Below, piece by piece: positions 1-9,963 of a stretch of 64,000 bases of DNA (within the stretch, counting starts at the first letter, position 1; every line of letters begins with the position of its first letter). This DNA is from Millisia brevis NBRC 105863 (lineage in GTDB: Bacteria; Actinomycetota; Actinomycetes; Mycobacteriales; Mycobacteriaceae), in assembly GCF_001552615.1 (NCBI RefSeq), contig NZ_BCRN01000002.1:402301-466300 (forward strand), in the 5' to 3' direction. The notes under the pieces were generated by a model, which was given only the letters and a program-made list of their open reading frames with translations, did no database searches and had not been told where the DNA came from. The position numbers were made by a program, and so were the translations under genes.

Positions 1-491
1 ATCACGGTGTCGGCGCCGGTCGAGACGACGGCGGCGCGCACCTCCTCGGCCTTGCCGGAGCCGATATAGGTGGCCGGGTCCGGCTTGTCGCGGCGTTGGA
101 CGAGCCCTTCGAGGACCACCGACCCGGCGGTCTGGGCGAGGGCGGCCAGCTCGGCCATGCTCGCGTCGGCCTCCTTGACCGATCCGGACGTCCAGACGCC
201 GACGAGGATGACCCGTTCGAGGCGCAGCTGCCGGTACTCGACCTCGGTGACGTCGTCGAGTTCGGTCGACAGCCCGTTGACGCGGCGCAGGGCGTCGCGT
301 TCGGCGAGCTGCAGTTCGCCCACCGACGGCTCGGAGCGCGCATATCGGCGGGGCGGTTCGTCGAGGGGGTGAGTCGGCCCGGCGTGCTCCGGCGCCGTAT
401 GTTCCGGCGCGGCGGACAGCCGCGCGGTCCCGGTGGACTCGGCGTACTCGGCCTCGGTCGACTCGTGGTACTGCTGTGGTTGTTCAGTCAT
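1..491 (-). CDS. hflX: GTPase HflX, N-terminal part (cut by window edge)
   Basis: HflX is a GTPase that binds 50S subunits and rescues or splits stalled ribosomes. The visible 163 residues begin with an acidic, low-complexity leader of about 50 residues. They then enter the HflX N-terminal domain, with a conserved stretch around residues 95–160 that includes LERVILVGVW, MAELAALA, GLVQRRDKPDPATYIGSGK and the ATGADTVI-like end. The GTPase G motifs lie beyond the left edge. The ATG at 491 is chosen because the family domain follows in frame and dapF ends 7 bases upstream. The gene is last in a minus-strand run (Rv2728c-like, miaA, dapF, hflX), the same order as in mycobacteria. Identity is secure from the visible domain; the length of the complete protein is unknown here. 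Confidence 0.93.
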   Translation of the reverse strand, partial: MTEQPQQYHESTEAEYAESTGTARLSAAPEHTAPEHAGPTHPLDEPPRRYARSEPSVGELQLAERDALRRVNGLSTELDDVTEVEYRQLRLERVILVGVWTSGSVKEADASMAELAALAQTAGSVVLEGLVQRRDKPDPATYIGSGKAEEVRAAVVSTGADTV

Positions 492-498
492 ATCTTCT

Positions 499-1440
499 TC
501 ATGTTCCCACGGCGGCAACGGTCGATGCATGCGGTTTTTGTGCCGCCCACCAGCGATGATCGATCGTGCCGGAGGCCAGCAGCACCGAGGGGCCGCGCAG
601 GATGGAGCCGTCCTCGTCGATGCGGGCCTCCAACAGTCCGCCGGGCACGCGCACCGCGACCGTGCCCTCGCTGTCCCCCTCGAAGGCCAACGCCGCGGCC
701 GCCGTGGCGATGACACCGGTTCCGCAGGAACGTGTTTCACCGACGCCGCGTTCGAAGACGCGCATCGCGACCGCGCCGTCGCGCGGCGGGGTGATCAGCT
801 CGACGTTCACCCCGGCCGGGAAGAAGGAGTCGTCGACATCCGGCCGGTGAGTCAGGTCGAGCTCGGCGAGGCCGGCGGCGTCTAGACCGTCGACGACGCA
901 GGCCAGATGCGGGTTGCCGACGTCGATGCCCAGGCCCTCGTAGACCCGGCCGTCGAGCACCGCGGTCGAGGTACCCAGGCGCCGCACCGGCCCCATCGAC
1001 ACCGAGATATCGGCTTCGGGGCCGCGGTGGTGGTGCACGACCACCGGGCGGGCTCCGGCGCGCGACCCCACCACGGTGCCGTTGTAAGGCATCAGGCCGG
1101 CCGAGATCAGGTAGTGCGCGAAGACGCGCACCCCGTTGCCGCACATCTCGGCGATCGAGCCGTCGGCGTTGCGGTAGTCCATGAACCAGTGCGCGGCGTC
1201 GACACCGTCCGGCAGTTCGGCCAGGACACCGGCGTCGAGCAGGGCGCCGGCGCGGGCGACCCGCAGGATGCCGTCGCCGCCGAGGCCGGCGCGGCGGTCA
1301 CAGATGGCAGCGACGATCTCCGGCGACAGGTCGAGGCGCGCATCGGGATCCGGCAGGACGACGAAGTCGTTCTGCGTGCCGTGTCCCTTCAGGAAGGCGA
1401 CATCCTCGTTGCCACCGGTCGGGGCGCCACTGATCTGCAT
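499..1440 (-). CDS. dapF: diaminopimelate epimerase
   Basis: DapF converts LL-diaminopimelate to the meso form, needed for lysine and for the peptide cross-bridge of the cell wall, in the cytoplasm and without a cofactor. The 313-residue protein has the family's two halves. The catalytic cysteine pair is visible as EMCGNGVRVFAHY (about residue 105) and SCGTGVIATA (about residue 250). KGHGTQNDFVVL near the N-terminus and GNPHLAC in the middle are also typical. The ATG at 1440 sits just after a run of G that can serve as ribosome binding site. It lies 53 bases downstream of miaA and 7 bases before hflX, so it is probably co-transcribed with both. dapA and dapB of the same pathway are elsewhere in this window (32–38 kb). 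Confidence 0.97.
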   Translation of the reverse strand: MQISGAPTGGNEDVAFLKGHGTQNDFVVLPDPDARLDLSPEIVAAICDRRAGLGGDGILRVARAGALLDAGVLAELPDGVDAAHWFMDYRNADGSIAEMCGNGVRVFAHYLISAGLMPYNGTVVGSRAGARPVVVHHHRGPEADISVSMGPVRRLGTSTAVLDGRVYEGLGIDVGNPHLACVVDGLDAAGLAELDLTHRPDVDDSFFPAGVNVELITPPRDGAVAMRVFERGVGETRSCGTGVIATAAAALAFEGDSEGTVAVRVPGGLLEARIDEDGSILRGPSVLLASGTIDHRWWAAQKPHASTVAAVGT

Positions 1441-1493
1441 CCCCCCATTCTCGCATCGCGGTGGGCGGGGCGGTCGCAGGCCGGGGCCGCGGG

Positions 1494-2414
1494 TCACTCC
1501 CCCGCGGCGGCGAGGCCGTCGAGAACCCGGGCGAGCAGGTCGTCGGCCCCGGGATCGAACCAGACGATCCGCGGGTCGCGCCGGAACCAGGAACGCTGCC
1601 GCCGGACATAGCGACGGGTTCCGGCGGCGGTGGTCTCGATCGCCTCGGCGCGGGTCATCGTGCCGTCGAGGACCTCGAGGGCCTGCTCGTAGCCGATCGC
1701 CCGGCGGGCGGTGACGCCGTCGCGCAGCCCCAGCGGGATCAGCTGCTCGACCTCCTCGATCAGCCCGGTGTCGAACATGCGCTCGGTGCGCAGCGCGATG
1801 CGGGAGTCGAGCAGTTCGGTCTCGCGGTCGAGGCCGATCAGGTGGGTCTCCCAGCGCGGTTGCCCCTTGGTGGGAGCGGAGGCGGCGAACGGGCGACCGG
1901 TCAGCTCGACCACCTCGACCGCCCGGACCAGCCGGCGCCCGTCGGTCGGCAGGATCGTCGCCGCGGCCACCGGGTCGACGCGCCGCAGTTCGGCGAGCAC
2001 GGCCTCGGTGCCGCCGATCCGCAGCACCTCCTCCCAGCGGGCACGCACGGCCGGATCGGTCGGCGGAAGCTGCCATCCGTCGAGCAATGCCTGCACGTAG
2101 AGCATCGAGCCGCCGACGATGACCGGCCGGCGGCCCCGCTCGCGGATCGCCTCGATATCGGCCTCGGCGGCCTGCTGGTAGCGGGCCACGGTGGCGGTAT
2201 CGACGACGTCGAGCACGTCGATCTGGTGGTGGGCGATACCGCGGCGTTCCGGCACGGGAACCTTCGCGGTGCCGATGTCCATGCCGCGATACTGGGCCAT
2301 CGCGTCGATGTTGATGATCTCACCGTCGAGGCGTTGGGCCAGGTCGAGGGCCAGATCTGATTTGCCGGTGGCGGTCGGTCCGATCACCGCGATCGGACGG
2401 ATCGGGGTGGTCAC
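1494..2414 (-). CDS. miaA: tRNA dimethylallyltransferase
   Basis: MiaA transfers a dimethylallyl group to N6 of adenosine 37 in tRNAs that read codons starting with U. The product is then methylthiolated by MiaB, encoded about 3 kb away. The 306-residue protein carries the P-loop GPTATGKSD at residues 12–20, the [18 protein letters not shown] segment that binds the tRNA anticodon loop, and the basic [14 protein letters not shown] region at the C-terminus. The GTG at 2414 overlaps the stop of the upstream gene by four bases (GTGA), which indicates translational coupling and fixes the start. Confidence 0.97.
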   Translation of the reverse strand: MTTPIRPIAVIGPTATGKSDLALDLAQRLDGEIINIDAMAQYRGMDIGTAKVPVPERRGIAHHQIDVLDVVDTATVARYQQAAEADIEAIRERGRRPVIVGGSMLYVQALLDGWQLPPTDPAVRARWEEVLRIGGTEAVLAELRRVDPVAAATILPTDGRRLVRAVEVVELTGRPFAASAPTKGQPRWETHLIGLDRETELLDSRIALRTERMFDTGLIEEVEQLIPLGLRDGVTARRAIGYEQALEVLDGTMTRAEAIETTAAGTRRYVRRQRSWFRRDPRIVWFDPGADDLLARVLDGLAAAGE

Positions 2415-3238
2415 ATCCCCTCCGGCAACCAGGTGCCCACCCAATATCCGACGCCGAAGGGATGGCCCCGATAGAGCTCGCGGGGCACCACCGGCTCGCC
2501 GAGGGCGGCCACCGCCGAGGCGCCGATCCGCCAGGCCGCGGTGGACCCCACGCCGACCCGCGTGCACTCCTGCTCGTCGAGCGCCCCGAGCCCGGCCAGG
2601 TCGGCTGTGGTCAACAGGTCGTCGAGTCGGCGCTGAACGGTCGCGGCGTCCGGGTGCAGTCCGCCGGGCGCGCGTTCGGTGAGGGTGCGGGCACCGTCGC
2701 CGACGATCACGAATCCGACCCGGTCGCCGCCGACCATCGCGGCGATCAGGTGGTCCGTGGTATCCGAGCGTTCGCCGGCGGTCGGTTCGGGTGCCGCGAT
2801 CAGCACCCGGGCCGGCACCCGCGGTGCGACGCGATCGCGCAGCCATCCGACGGTCAGGGCGGCCAGCGGCACGGTGGGGTCCGGACGTCGGGGGCCGGGA
2901 ATTCCGGAGCCGGGCAATTCGGTGTCTGCGACTCCGGGATCGGGGGGTCCGGGGTCGGGGGTCGGGGCCTCGTCGGAATCGGGCGGATCCGCCGGGCCCA
3001 AGCGCACGGTCACCTCCGCGCCGAATCCCCGATAGGTGCCGACCGTGTCCGGGCCGAAGACGCCGACGACCTCGCCGCCGCCGGCCACGCCGACCGCGAT
3101 CCAGCGGTCGACGTCGGCGATCGCCGCGCCGGCGGACAGCACCGCAGCGCGCAGATCCGCCGTCTCGGCCGCCGCCGACCCGATCAGCTCGGGCACCAGC
3201 AGCGGTGGTCCCGGTATGAGAACAACCCCAGCCAGCAC
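2411..3238 (-). CDS. class III extradiol dioxygenase-fold protein (Rv2728c-like), function unknown
   Basis: This 275-residue protein corresponds by position and general sequence to Rv2728c of M. tuberculosis, always next to miaA. It begins [14 protein letters not shown], which resembles the opening of LigB-type class III extradiol dioxygenases. The usual metal-binding histidine of that opening is not visible, however, and only three histidines occur ([27 protein letters not shown]). A proline- and aspartate-rich insertion occupies roughly residues 85–118. The GTG start at 3238 is the only start fitting the conserved N-terminus. It is the first gene of the run leading to miaA, dapF and hflX, so a role near tRNA modification or the ribosome is only a guess. 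Dioxygenase activity should not be assumed. Confidence 0.75.
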   Translation of the reverse strand: MLAGVVLIPGPPLLVPELIGSAAAETADLRAAVLSAGAAIADVDRWIAVGVAGGGEVVGVFGPDTVGTYRGFGAEVTVRLGPADPPDSDEAPTPDPGPPDPGVADTELPGSGIPGPRRPDPTVPLAALTVGWLRDRVAPRVPARVLIAAPEPTAGERSDTTDHLIAAMVGGDRVGFVIVGDGARTLTERAPGGLHPDAATVQRRLDDLLTTADLAGLGALDEQECTRVGVGSTAAWRIGASAVAALGEPVVPRELYRGHPFGVGYWVGTWLPEGM

Positions 3239-3444
3239 GGCGTCTCACGGTAGTCGAGCACCCCGGGGAGGCCGCAGGCAGCAAGCCGACACGACATAAG
3301 CGCCGAACCGTGCGCACACCGGGCGAGCACTGATGTTCAATGGGAGCCGGAGCTTCGCATCGACCGGTGACCGGCAGCACGAGGGCCCCACCCGGCCGGA
3401 TGCGACGGATGGCAGCCGTGTCGCGCGGCGAAGGAGCGAGGACC

Positions 3445-5043
3445 ATGACCGCAACGAGTGTCAACGACCGGAGCGAACGGGACGAGCAGCCCGCGCTCGG
3501 GACGCCGCAGGAGCCCGCAGGCACGGAGATCCCCGCAGGCCCGGAGATCGCAGCAGGCCCGGAGATCGCAGTGTCACCTCCCGAAGCCGAAACGCCGCCG
3601 GAGACGGCTGCACCTGCATCGGAGTCGGAAACAGTGGCGGAGCCGGAGTCCGCGCCGGTGGAGCCGCAGGCAACCGCCGCGCCGTCGACACGACCGACGC
3701 CCACCCCCGGCCCTCGACCGGGTCCGCTGCCCGGTGGACATGCCAAACCCGGCCCGCCTCGCCCGGCACCCTCCCCCGCTGCCGTCGCCCAGCATGTGAC
3801 ACCTCATCCGGCCCCTCGGCCGGCGACCACCGATCCGCGCAGCCACGGCCGCATCGATCCCGACGGCGCCGTCTGGTTGATCACCGCGGCCGGCGAACGC
3901 AATATCGGCTCCTGGCAGGCCGGTGACGCCGAGGAGGGTATGGCGCACTTCGTCCGACGGTTCGAGGACCTCGAAACCGAGGTTGCGCTGCTCGAGAACC
4001 GGCTGTCCGCCGGGACCGGTGACGCGTCCAAGACGGTAGGCGCGGCGCGCGGCCTGCTCGAGGGCCTGCCGGACGCCGCGGTGATCGGCGACGTCGACGC
4101 GCTCGAACGGCGCCTCACGTCGATCGTCGAATCCGCGCAGGAAACCTCGCGGGAGGCGGGCGCGCAGAAGGCGCGGCAGAAGGCCGAACGAACCGCCCGC
4201 AAGGAGGAGCTCGCCGCCGAGGCGGAGACGATCGCCAACGAGTCGACCGACTGGAAGACCGCCGGCGACCGGATGCGCACGATCCTCGACGAGTGGAAGT
4301 CGATCCGCGGTGTCGATCGCAAGGTCGACGACGTGCTGTGGAAGCGGTACGCGAAGGCCCGCGACACCTTCAATCGACGCCGCGGCTCCCATTTCGCCCA
4401 GCTCGATCGGGACCGCTCGGCGGCGCGTTCGGCCAAGGAGGACCTGGTCGTCGAGGCGGAGGCGCTGTCGTCGTCGACCGACTGGGCGCAGACCTCGACC
4501 GCCTACCGGGATCTGCTGACCCGGTGGAAGGCGGCCGGTCGGGCGTCCCGCGATGTCGACGACGCGCTGTGGGCGCGGTTCAAGGGGGCGCAGGACATCT
4601 TCTTCGCGGCCCGCTCGGCCGCGGACGCCGCCCTGGACGAGGAGTTCGCCCGCAACGGCGAGCAGAAGGATCTGCTGCTGGCGGAACTCGACGCCGTCGA
4701 CCCCGGCACCGATCTCGAGGGCGCCCGGACGGCGTTGCGACGCATCCGCGACCAGTGGGACGAGATCGGCAAGGTGCCGCGCAACCGGATGGCCGACCTC
4801 GAGGGCCGGCTGCGCGCCTACGAGAAGCGGGTCCGCGACGCCACCGACGCCCAGTGGAAGCGCACCGATCCGGAGGCCGACGCCCGCGCCGACCAGTTCC
4901 GGGAGCGGCTGGCTCATCTCGAGGATCAGTTGGCCCGCGCCGAAGCGGCCGGGCGGGCCAGGGATGCGGACAAGCTGCGCCCCCAGGTCGAGCAGTGGCG
5001 TCAGTGGGCGGAGGCGGCCGCCTCCGCGGTGGCCGACCGATAG
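3445..5043 (+). CDS. DUF349 repeat protein (Rv2731-like)
   Basis: The 532-residue protein has a low-complexity N-terminal third rich in proline, alanine and glutamate, with short repeats such as [12 protein letters not shown] around residue 30. This is followed by a helical region with at least three DUF349 repeats near residues 269, 346 and 423. Each repeat has a W…W/LW pattern, for example [10 protein letters not shown]…[16 protein letters not shown] lysine-rich coiled stretch ([20 protein letters not shown]) precedes them. The biochemical role of DUF349 proteins is unknown. The ATG at 3445 has AAGGAG eight bases upstream; the upstream in-frame extension lacks a binding site and family similarity. 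It is divergent from the Rv2728c-like gene and convergent with the membrane protein gene at 5084. Confidence 0.88.
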   Translation: MTATSVNDRSERDEQPALGTPQEPAGTEIPAGPEIAAGPEIAVSPPEAETPPETAAPASESETVAEPESAPVEPQATAAPSTRPTPTPGPRPGPLPGGHAKPGPPRPAPSPAAVAQHVTPHPAPRPATTDPRSHGRIDPDGAVWLITAAGERNIGSWQAGDAEEGMAHFVRRFEDLETEVALLENRLSAGTGDASKTVGAARGLLEGLPDAAVIGDVDALERRLTSIVESAQETSREAGAQKARQKAERTARKEELAAEAETIANESTDWKTAGDRMRTILDEWKSIRGVDRKVDDVLWKRYAKARDTFNRRRGSHFAQLDRDRSAARSAKEDLVVEAEALSSSTDWAQTSTAYRDLLTRWKAAGRASRDVDDALWARFKGAQDIFFAARSAADAALDEEFARNGEQKDLLLAELDAVDPGTDLEGARTALRRIRDQWDEIGKVPRNRMADLEGRLRAYEKRVRDATDAQWKRTDPEADARADQFRERLAHLEDQLARAEAAGRARDADKLRPQVEQWRQWAEAAASAVADR

Positions 5044-5083
5044 TGCGAACGCGGCGCTAGTTCGTGCGGTCGAGCGACCGGGA

Positions 5084-5617
5084 TCAGGACAGTGGTGATC
5101 CCGGCGTTCGACCGTCGATCGTGTCGACCGAGGGGCGCCGCCAGACCACCGCGAGCCACTGGGTGAGCAGCACCAACACCACCGCCCAGGTCAGGATCAA
5201 ACCGATACCCGGGCCGGGGGCGTCCATACCCGGCGGCGGGGTCTGCCGGGTCCAGATCGCCAGCAGCCCGGCGGGGGCGGCCAGGGCGGTGAAGGCAGCC
5301 GCGAGCCAGGCGATCCCCCAGCGGCGCAGCGCCAGCGCGAGCGTCGAGGTGACCGCCGACAGGATGACCAAGCCGACGAAGATTCGGCCGGGGACCGCGA
5401 AGTGGATCGCCTCGGAATGGCCGGAGTCGGCGAGCACGTCCCACCCGTTGGCGGTGCCCGCCCAGGGCAGCACGGTGACCACCACCATGATCACCACCAG
5501 GGCGGCGATGACCATCGCGCGCAGCCCGGGATCGATCTCGGCCGCAAGCCGCCGTTCCACCCCGGCCAACTCCGATTCGAAGTGGTCGAGGGCCGACTTG
5601 TCCGGCCGGTCGATCAT
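5084..5617 (-). CDS. four-span membrane protein (Rv2732c-like), function unknown
   Basis: The 177-residue protein starts with a charged cytoplasmic segment of about 33 residues and then shows four hydrophobic spans: [58 protein letters not shown] and [21 protein letters not shown] gene of this type follows miaB in mycobacteria (Rv2732c). Here its ATG overlaps the miaB stop by one base (TGATG), so the two are translated as a pair. No enzymatic motif is seen, and no function is assigned. Confidence 0.85.
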   Translation of the reverse strand: MIDRPDKSALDHFESELAGVERRLAAEIDPGLRAMVIAALVVIMVVVTVLPWAGTANGWDVLADSGHSEAIHFAVPGRIFVGLVILSAVTSTLALALRRWGIAWLAAAFTALAAPAGLLAIWTRQTPPPGMDAPGPGIGLILTWAVVLVLLTQWLAVVWRRPSVDTIDGRTPGSPLS

Positions 5618-7167
5618 CAGCCGCAGCCGCCCGTGGAGCAGCCGGACGCCACCGGCTCCTGCGCCGGTCGGCCGACACCGGGCAAACCCAGCCCGATACC
5701 GATCGGTGGGGTATTCGGCTTGCGTCCGGCGTCGTGGTTGTCCCCGGCGCGGGTGCGACGATGCGAGAGCACCCCGGCATCGGCGAGCAGGTGATGCGGT
5801 GCGGCAGCGGTGATTTCGACGGTCACGACGTCACCGGGACGAATCGGCGCGGTGCGCGGGTCGACGCCCTCGGCGGCGAAGTGCACCAGCCGACCGTCGC
5901 GGGCGCGGCCGGTCAACCGCTCGGTATGCGCACCCTTGCGGCCGGTGTCCGCGGAGACGAGGACCTCCGCGACGCTGCCGATCAGCTTCGTGCCCTCCTC
6001 GAGCGCGATGCGGTCCTGCAGGTCGGTCAGGCGGCGGTAGCGCTCCCCCACCACCTTCGGGTCGACCTGATCCGGCAGATCGGCCGCCGGTGTCCCCGGA
6101 CGGCGCGAGTACTGGAAGGTGTAGGCACTGGCGAAGCGCGCCGCCTCGACCACCTCGAGGGTCTGCTGGAAATCCTCCTCGGTCTCGCCGGGGAAGCCGA
6201 CGATGATGTCGGTGGTGATCGCCGCGTGCGGCATCCGCTCGCGCACCCGTTCGAGGATGTCGAGGAACCGCTTGCGGCGGTAGGACCGACGCATCGCCCG
6301 CAGGATGCGGTCCGACCCCGATTGCAGCGGCATGTGCAGGACCGGGCATACCGCCGGGGTCTCGGCCATCGCCGCGATCACGTCGTCGGTGAACTCCGCC
6401 GGATGCGGCGAGGTGAAACGCACCCGCTCGAGGCCCTCGATCGATCCGCAGGCCCGCAGCAGGGCGGCGAAGGCGCCGCGGTCGCGCGGCAGATCGGCGT
6501 CGGCGAAGGACGAGCCGTAGGCGTTGACGTTCTGTCCCAGGAGGGTGACCTCGAGGACTCCCTCGGCCACCAATGCCTCCACCTCGGCCAGGATGTCGCC
6601 GGGGCGGCGGTCGATCTCCTTGCCGCGCAAGGCCGGGACGATGCAGAAGGTGCAGGTGTTGTTGCAACCGACCGAGATCGACACCCACCCGGAGTAGGCG
6701 GAGTCGCGCTTGGCCGGCAGCGCCGATGGGAACTGCTCGAGCGATTCGACGATCTCGACCTGGGCCTGCGCATTGTGTTGGGCGCGGCGCAGCAGGGTGG
6801 GCAGCGAGCCGATGTTGTGGGTGCCGAAGACCACGTCGACCCACGGCGCGCGGCTCAGGACCGTCTCGCGGTCCTTCTGCGCCAGGCAGCCACCGACCGC
6901 GATCTGCATGCCGGGGCGCTCCGCCTTGATCGGCGCGAGATGGCTCAGATTGCCGTAGAGCTTGTTGTCGGCGTTCTCACGCACGGCGCAGGTGTTGAAG
7001 ACGACGAGGTCGGGGTCCTGGCCCTCCGGAGCGGGGGCATACCCGGCGTCCTCGAGCAGGCCGGACATCCGTTCCGAGTCGTGCACGTTCATCTGACACC
7101 CGAAGGTCCGAATACGGTAGGTCGGAGATTCGGGGGCCGAGGGCGCGGCAACCGCAACGGAAGACAT
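5617..7167 (-). CDS. miaB: tRNA-2-methylthio-N6-dimethylallyladenosine synthase
   Basis: MiaB is a radical-SAM enzyme with two iron-sulfur clusters that adds a methylthio group to i6A37 made by MiaA. The protein has the N-terminal UPF0004 domain ([17 protein letters not shown], then further cysteines in FNTCAVREN and VGGCLAQ), the radical-SAM motif CNNTCTFC (about residue 175) and a C-terminal TRAM domain. ATG 7167 gives 516 residues and an N-terminus close to the mycobacterial homologue. An in-frame GTG at 7200 is possible and neither has a strong binding site, so the start is the least certain point. The last 20 residues include SCSTGGCG, a cysteine-containing tail. The gene is divergent from gluA. 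Confidence 0.96.
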   Translation of the reverse strand: MSSVAVAAPSAPESPTYRIRTFGCQMNVHDSERMSGLLEDAGYAPAPEGQDPDLVVFNTCAVRENADNKLYGNLSHLAPIKAERPGMQIAVGGCLAQKDRETVLSRAPWVDVVFGTHNIGSLPTLLRRAQHNAQAQVEIVESLEQFPSALPAKRDSAYSGWVSISVGCNNTCTFCIVPALRGKEIDRRPGDILAEVEALVAEGVLEVTLLGQNVNAYGSSFADADLPRDRGAFAALLRACGSIEGLERVRFTSPHPAEFTDDVIAAMAETPAVCPVLHMPLQSGSDRILRAMRRSYRRKRFLDILERVRERMPHAAITTDIIVGFPGETEEDFQQTLEVVEAARFASAYTFQYSRRPGTPAADLPDQVDPKVVGERYRRLTDLQDRIALEEGTKLIGSVAEVLVSADTGRKGAHTERLTGRARDGRLVHFAAEGVDPRTAPIRPGDVVTVEITAAAPHHLLADAGVLSHRRTRAGDNHDAGRKPNTPPIGIGLGLPGVGRPAQEPVASGCSTGGCG

Positions 7168-7434
7168 CGGCGCCAGGACGGTTACGGCGCTGTTTTCCAC
7201 CCGTTCAGGGTACGACCGGGCGTCGATTCGGTCCCTCCCGGCGTACCGTTCCGCCCGCCGTGCGACCCCGATCGACCCCTCCCGGAGCGCTGCGCGACCG
7301 TCTTCGGCGCCATCCGCCACACCGACAAGGCCTCGGTGCACAAGACCCGCTTTCATAAATTTTCCGTTACGGGAGCCACCGATGTGTATCCGATTACGAT
7401 CACATTGCTCCGAATACGCATAGGGTCATGCCCC

Positions 7435-8205
7435 ATGAGCACCACCGACGAGACACCCGCCGGCTCCGGAACTCCGATGATCGAGATGGTCGATGTCCAG
7501 AAACACTTCGGCGCACTGCACGTTCTGAAGGACATCAACCTGGCGGTACCCGCCGGCCAGGTCGTGATCGTGCTCGGACCGTCGGGCTCCGGCAAGTCGA
7601 CGCTGTGCCGCACGATCAACCGTCTCGAACCGATCGACAGCGGCACGATCCGCGTCGACGGCATCGAATTGCCCTCCGAGGGACGCAAGCTCGCCGAGCT
7701 GCGCGCCGACGTCGGCATGGTCTTCCAGTCGTTCAACCTCTTCGCCCACAAGACGATCGTCGAGAACGTCATGCTCGCCCCACTCAAGGTGCGCAAGCAG
7801 AAGTCGGACGCCGCCAAGAAGCGGGCGATGGAGTTGCTCGACCGGGTCGGCATCGCCAGCCAGGCCGACAAGTACCCCGCCCAGCTCTCCGGTGGTCAGC
7901 AGCAGCGTGTCGCGATCGCCCGGTCGCTGGCGATGGCGCCGAAGGTGATGCTCTTCGACGAGCCGACCTCCGCGCTCGACCCCGAGATGGTCAACGAGGT
8001 GCTCGACGTGATGACCTCGCTGGCCAAGGAGGGCATGACGATGCTGGTCGTCACCCACGAGATGGGCTTCGCCCGCCGCGCCGGGGATCGGGTCATCTTC
8101 ATGGCCGACGGCGCCGTGGTCGAGGACACCGATCCGACGTCCTTCTTCGACAATCCCCGGTCCGATCGCGCCAAGGACTTCCTCGGCAAGATCCTCAGTC
8201 ACTGA
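7435..8205 (+). CDS. gluA: glutamate-type ABC transporter ATP-binding protein
   Basis: This 256-residue ATPase powers the polar amino-acid importer encoded by the next three genes. Visible motifs are Walker [10 protein letters not shown] (about residue 47), Q-loop MVFQSFNLF, signature LSGGQQQRV, Walker [13 protein letters not shown] and switch histidine VVTHEMGF. All fit the polar amino-acid uptake (PAAT) class. The ATG at 7435 follows the only family-like N-terminus. The 267-base divergent space upstream to miaB includes an AT-rich patch (about 7350–7425) with a possible TAGGGT −10 at 7421–7426. I could not define an operator. The substrate glutamate is inferred from the matching Corynebacterium gluABCD locus, which also lies by recX; other acidic or polar amino acids are possible. 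Confidence 0.9.
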   Translation: MSTTDETPAGSGTPMIEMVDVQKHFGALHVLKDINLAVPAGQVVIVLGPSGSGKSTLCRTINRLEPIDSGTIRVDGIELPSEGRKLAELRADVGMVFQSFNLFAHKTIVENVMLAPLKVRKQKSDAAKKRAMELLDRVGIASQADKYPAQLSGGQQQRVAIARSLAMAPKVMLFDEPTSALDPEMVNEVLDVMTSLAKEGMTMLVVTHEMGFARRAGDRVIFMADGAVVEDTDPTSFFDNPRSDRAKDFLGKILSH

Positions 8206-8317
8206 TTCCGACGTCGTTCGCATCCTCCGACGTCCCACCACAGCGGGTTTTCTCGATCAGCCGCCCGGCCCGCGATCTCGATGACCGTTCCAGGCTGATC
8301 CACGAAGAAAGGTAACG

Positions 8318-9154
8318 ATGAGACTCACAGCAAAGGCCCGCATGGCAGTCGGCGCCCTGGCGATCGGCTTTGTGGCCACCGCCTGCGGTGGCGGCGGCGA
8401 TGCCGGCACCGTGACCGAGCATGCCGCCGAAGGCAACCTCACCATCGGTGTGCGGTACGACCAGCCGGGTCTGGGTCTGCGTCAGCCCGACGGCACGCTG
8501 ACCGGTTTCGACATCGCGGTCGCCGAGTACGTCGCCGATCAGTTGGGTGTCACGCCGGAGAACATCACCTTCCGCGAGGCCCCCTCGGCCCAGCGCGAGA
8601 CGCTGATCGAGAACGGCGAGGTCGACTACATCGTCGCCACCTACTCGATCACCGACGCGCGCAAGGAGAAGGTCGACTTCGCCGGCCCGTACTTCACCGC
8701 CGGGCAGTCCCTGCTGGTGCGTGAGGACAACACCGACATCACCGGCCCCGAGTCGCTCAACGACGGCAAGCGGCTCTGCTCGGTGACCGGCTCCACCCCG
8801 GCCCAGCGCGTCAAGGACGAATACGCCCAGGACGTGCAGCTGCAGGAATTCGACACCTATTCCGCATGTGTCGAGGCGCTGCGCAACGGCGCCGTCGACG
8901 CGGTGACCACCGACGACGTGATCCTCGCCGGCTTCGCCGCGCAGTCCCCCGGTGAGTTCAAGCTGGTCGGCGAGCCGTTCTCGACCGAGAACTACGGCAT
9001 CGGCCTGGCCCTGGGCGACGACACCTCGCGCAGCGCGATCAACGACGCCATCGAGGAAATGATCAGTTCCGGCGCCTGGGCGGACGCCTTCGAGACCAAC
9101 CTCGGACCGTCCGGCTACGCCATGCCGGAGCCGCCGACGGTCGATCGCTACTGA
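8318..9154 (+). CDS. gluB: glutamate-type ABC transporter substrate-binding lipoprotein
   Basis: The 278-residue precursor has a signal peptide ending in a lipobox, ATAC with the cysteine at about residue 23, followed by a glycine-rich tether. It should therefore be a lipid-anchored extracytoplasmic binding protein. The rest is a type II periplasmic-binding fold of the amino-acid family, with GFDIAVAEYVADQLG, TYSITDARKEKVDFAGPY and DAVTTDDVILAGFA. AAGAAAGG lies just upstream of the ATG at 8318. A strong hairpin follows the gene (9174–9211), which would favour more binding protein than permease. Confidence 0.92.
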   Translation: MRLTAKARMAVGALAIGFVATACGGGGDAGTVTEHAAEGNLTIGVRYDQPGLGLRQPDGTLTGFDIAVAEYVADQLGVTPENITFREAPSAQRETLIENGEVDYIVATYSITDARKEKVDFAGPYFTAGQSLLVREDNTDITGPESLNDGKRLCSVTGSTPAQRVKDEYAQDVQLQEFDTYSACVEALRNGAVDAVTTDDVILAGFAAQSPGEFKLVGEPFSTENYGIGLALGDDTSRSAINDAIEEMISSGAWADAFETNLGPSGYAMPEPPTVDRY

Positions 9155-9173
9155 CCTCACCTGTTCGAGCTCG

Positions 9174-9211
9174 ACCGGGCGACGGTTCGCCACTGCGAAC
9201 CGTCGCCCGGT
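9174..9211 (+). terminator. intercistronic hairpin between gluB and gluC
   Basis: There is a perfect 16-base inverted repeat, arms ACCGGGCGACGGTTCG and its complement, with a six-base loop (CCACTG). It lies 20 bases after the gluB stop and 69 bases before gluC. No uridine tract follows, so it is more likely a partial terminator or an mRNA-stabilising 3' end than a full stop. Confidence 0.75.
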
Positions 9212-9279
9212 CCTCGACAAGCCCACCGGTCTTGATTCACCACCGCTGAACCCGAGGGTCCGGCCGAGATGAGGTACGC

Positions 9280-9963
9280 ATGAATATCCTGTCCCAGTAT
9301 TGGGGCCAGATGTTGGACGCCTTCTGGGTGACGATTCAACTCACCGTGCTGGCCGGGATCGGCGCGCTGGTCATCGGCACGATCCTCGCCGCGATGCGCG
9401 TGTCGCCCATCCCGGTGGCCCGCTGGTTCGGCGCGACGTACGTGACGATCTTCCGCAACACCCCGCTGACGCTGATCATCGTCTTCTGTTCCTTCGGTCT
9501 GTATCAGACCCTCGGTGTCGCGCTGGCGCCGGAGGAATCGCGGACGTTCATCAACACCAACAACTTCCGGCTCGCCGTGCTCGGCCTGGCGATCTATACG
9601 GCCGCGTTCGTCTGCGAGTCGCTGCGGGCCGGTATCAATACCGTCGCCGTCGGACAGTCGGAGGCCGGTCGTTCGCTGGGGCTGACCTTCACGCAGAACC
9701 TGCGCTACATCGTCCTGCCGCAGTCCTTCCGCGCGGTGATCGCCCCGCTGGGCAGTGTGCTGATCGCGCTGACGAAGAACAGCACGGTCGCCGCGGTCAT
9801 CGGCGTCTCGGAAGCGGCGTTGCTGATGAAGGAGATGATCGAGAACGAGGCCGCGATCTTCGTGATCGGTGGTCTGTTCGCCCTCGGCTTCATGATCCTG
9901 ACCCTGCCCACCGGCCTGTTGTTCGGTTACATCGGGAAGCGCTTGGAGGTGGCGAGCCGATGA
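9280..9963 (+). CDS. gluC: glutamate-type ABC transporter permease
   Basis: GluC is one of two membrane subunits of the amino-acid importer. The 227-residue protein has about five hydrophobic spans and the His/Glu/Gln/Arg permease (HEQRo) family sequence, including [19 protein letters not shown] and [27 protein letters not shown] motifs; the latter is the EAA loop that docks on the ATPase. ATG 9280 has GAGGTACG upstream. Its stop overlaps the gluD start by four bases (ATGA), so the two permeases are made together. Confidence 0.92.
   Translation: MNILSQYWGQMLDAFWVTIQLTVLAGIGALVIGTILAAMRVSPIPVARWFGATYVTIFRNTPLTLIIVFCSFGLYQTLGVALAPEESRTFINTNNFRLAVLGLAIYTAAFVCESLRAGINTVAVGQSEAGRSLGLTFTQNLRYIVLPQSFRAVIAPLGSVLIALTKNSTVAAVIGVSEAALLMKEMIENEAAIFVIGGLFALGFMILTLPTGLLFGYIGKRLEVASR

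Noticed and set aside
1494..3746. One 750-codon minus-strand frame covering miaA and the gene upstream
   Set aside because: The first part is a different frame of the Rv2728c-like gene; the real miaA starts at the GTG at 2414 that overlaps the upstream stop.
7380..7425. GlxR (cAMP receptor) site before gluA
   Set aside because: Half-sites TGTG and TCACA are present but 14 bases apart instead of six, so it does not fit the consensus.
5734..8205. 823-codon plus-strand open frame across miaB and into gluA
   Set aside because: Its first two thirds are antisense to miaB, which has all radical-SAM motifs. Only the part after 7435 is a real gene (gluA).
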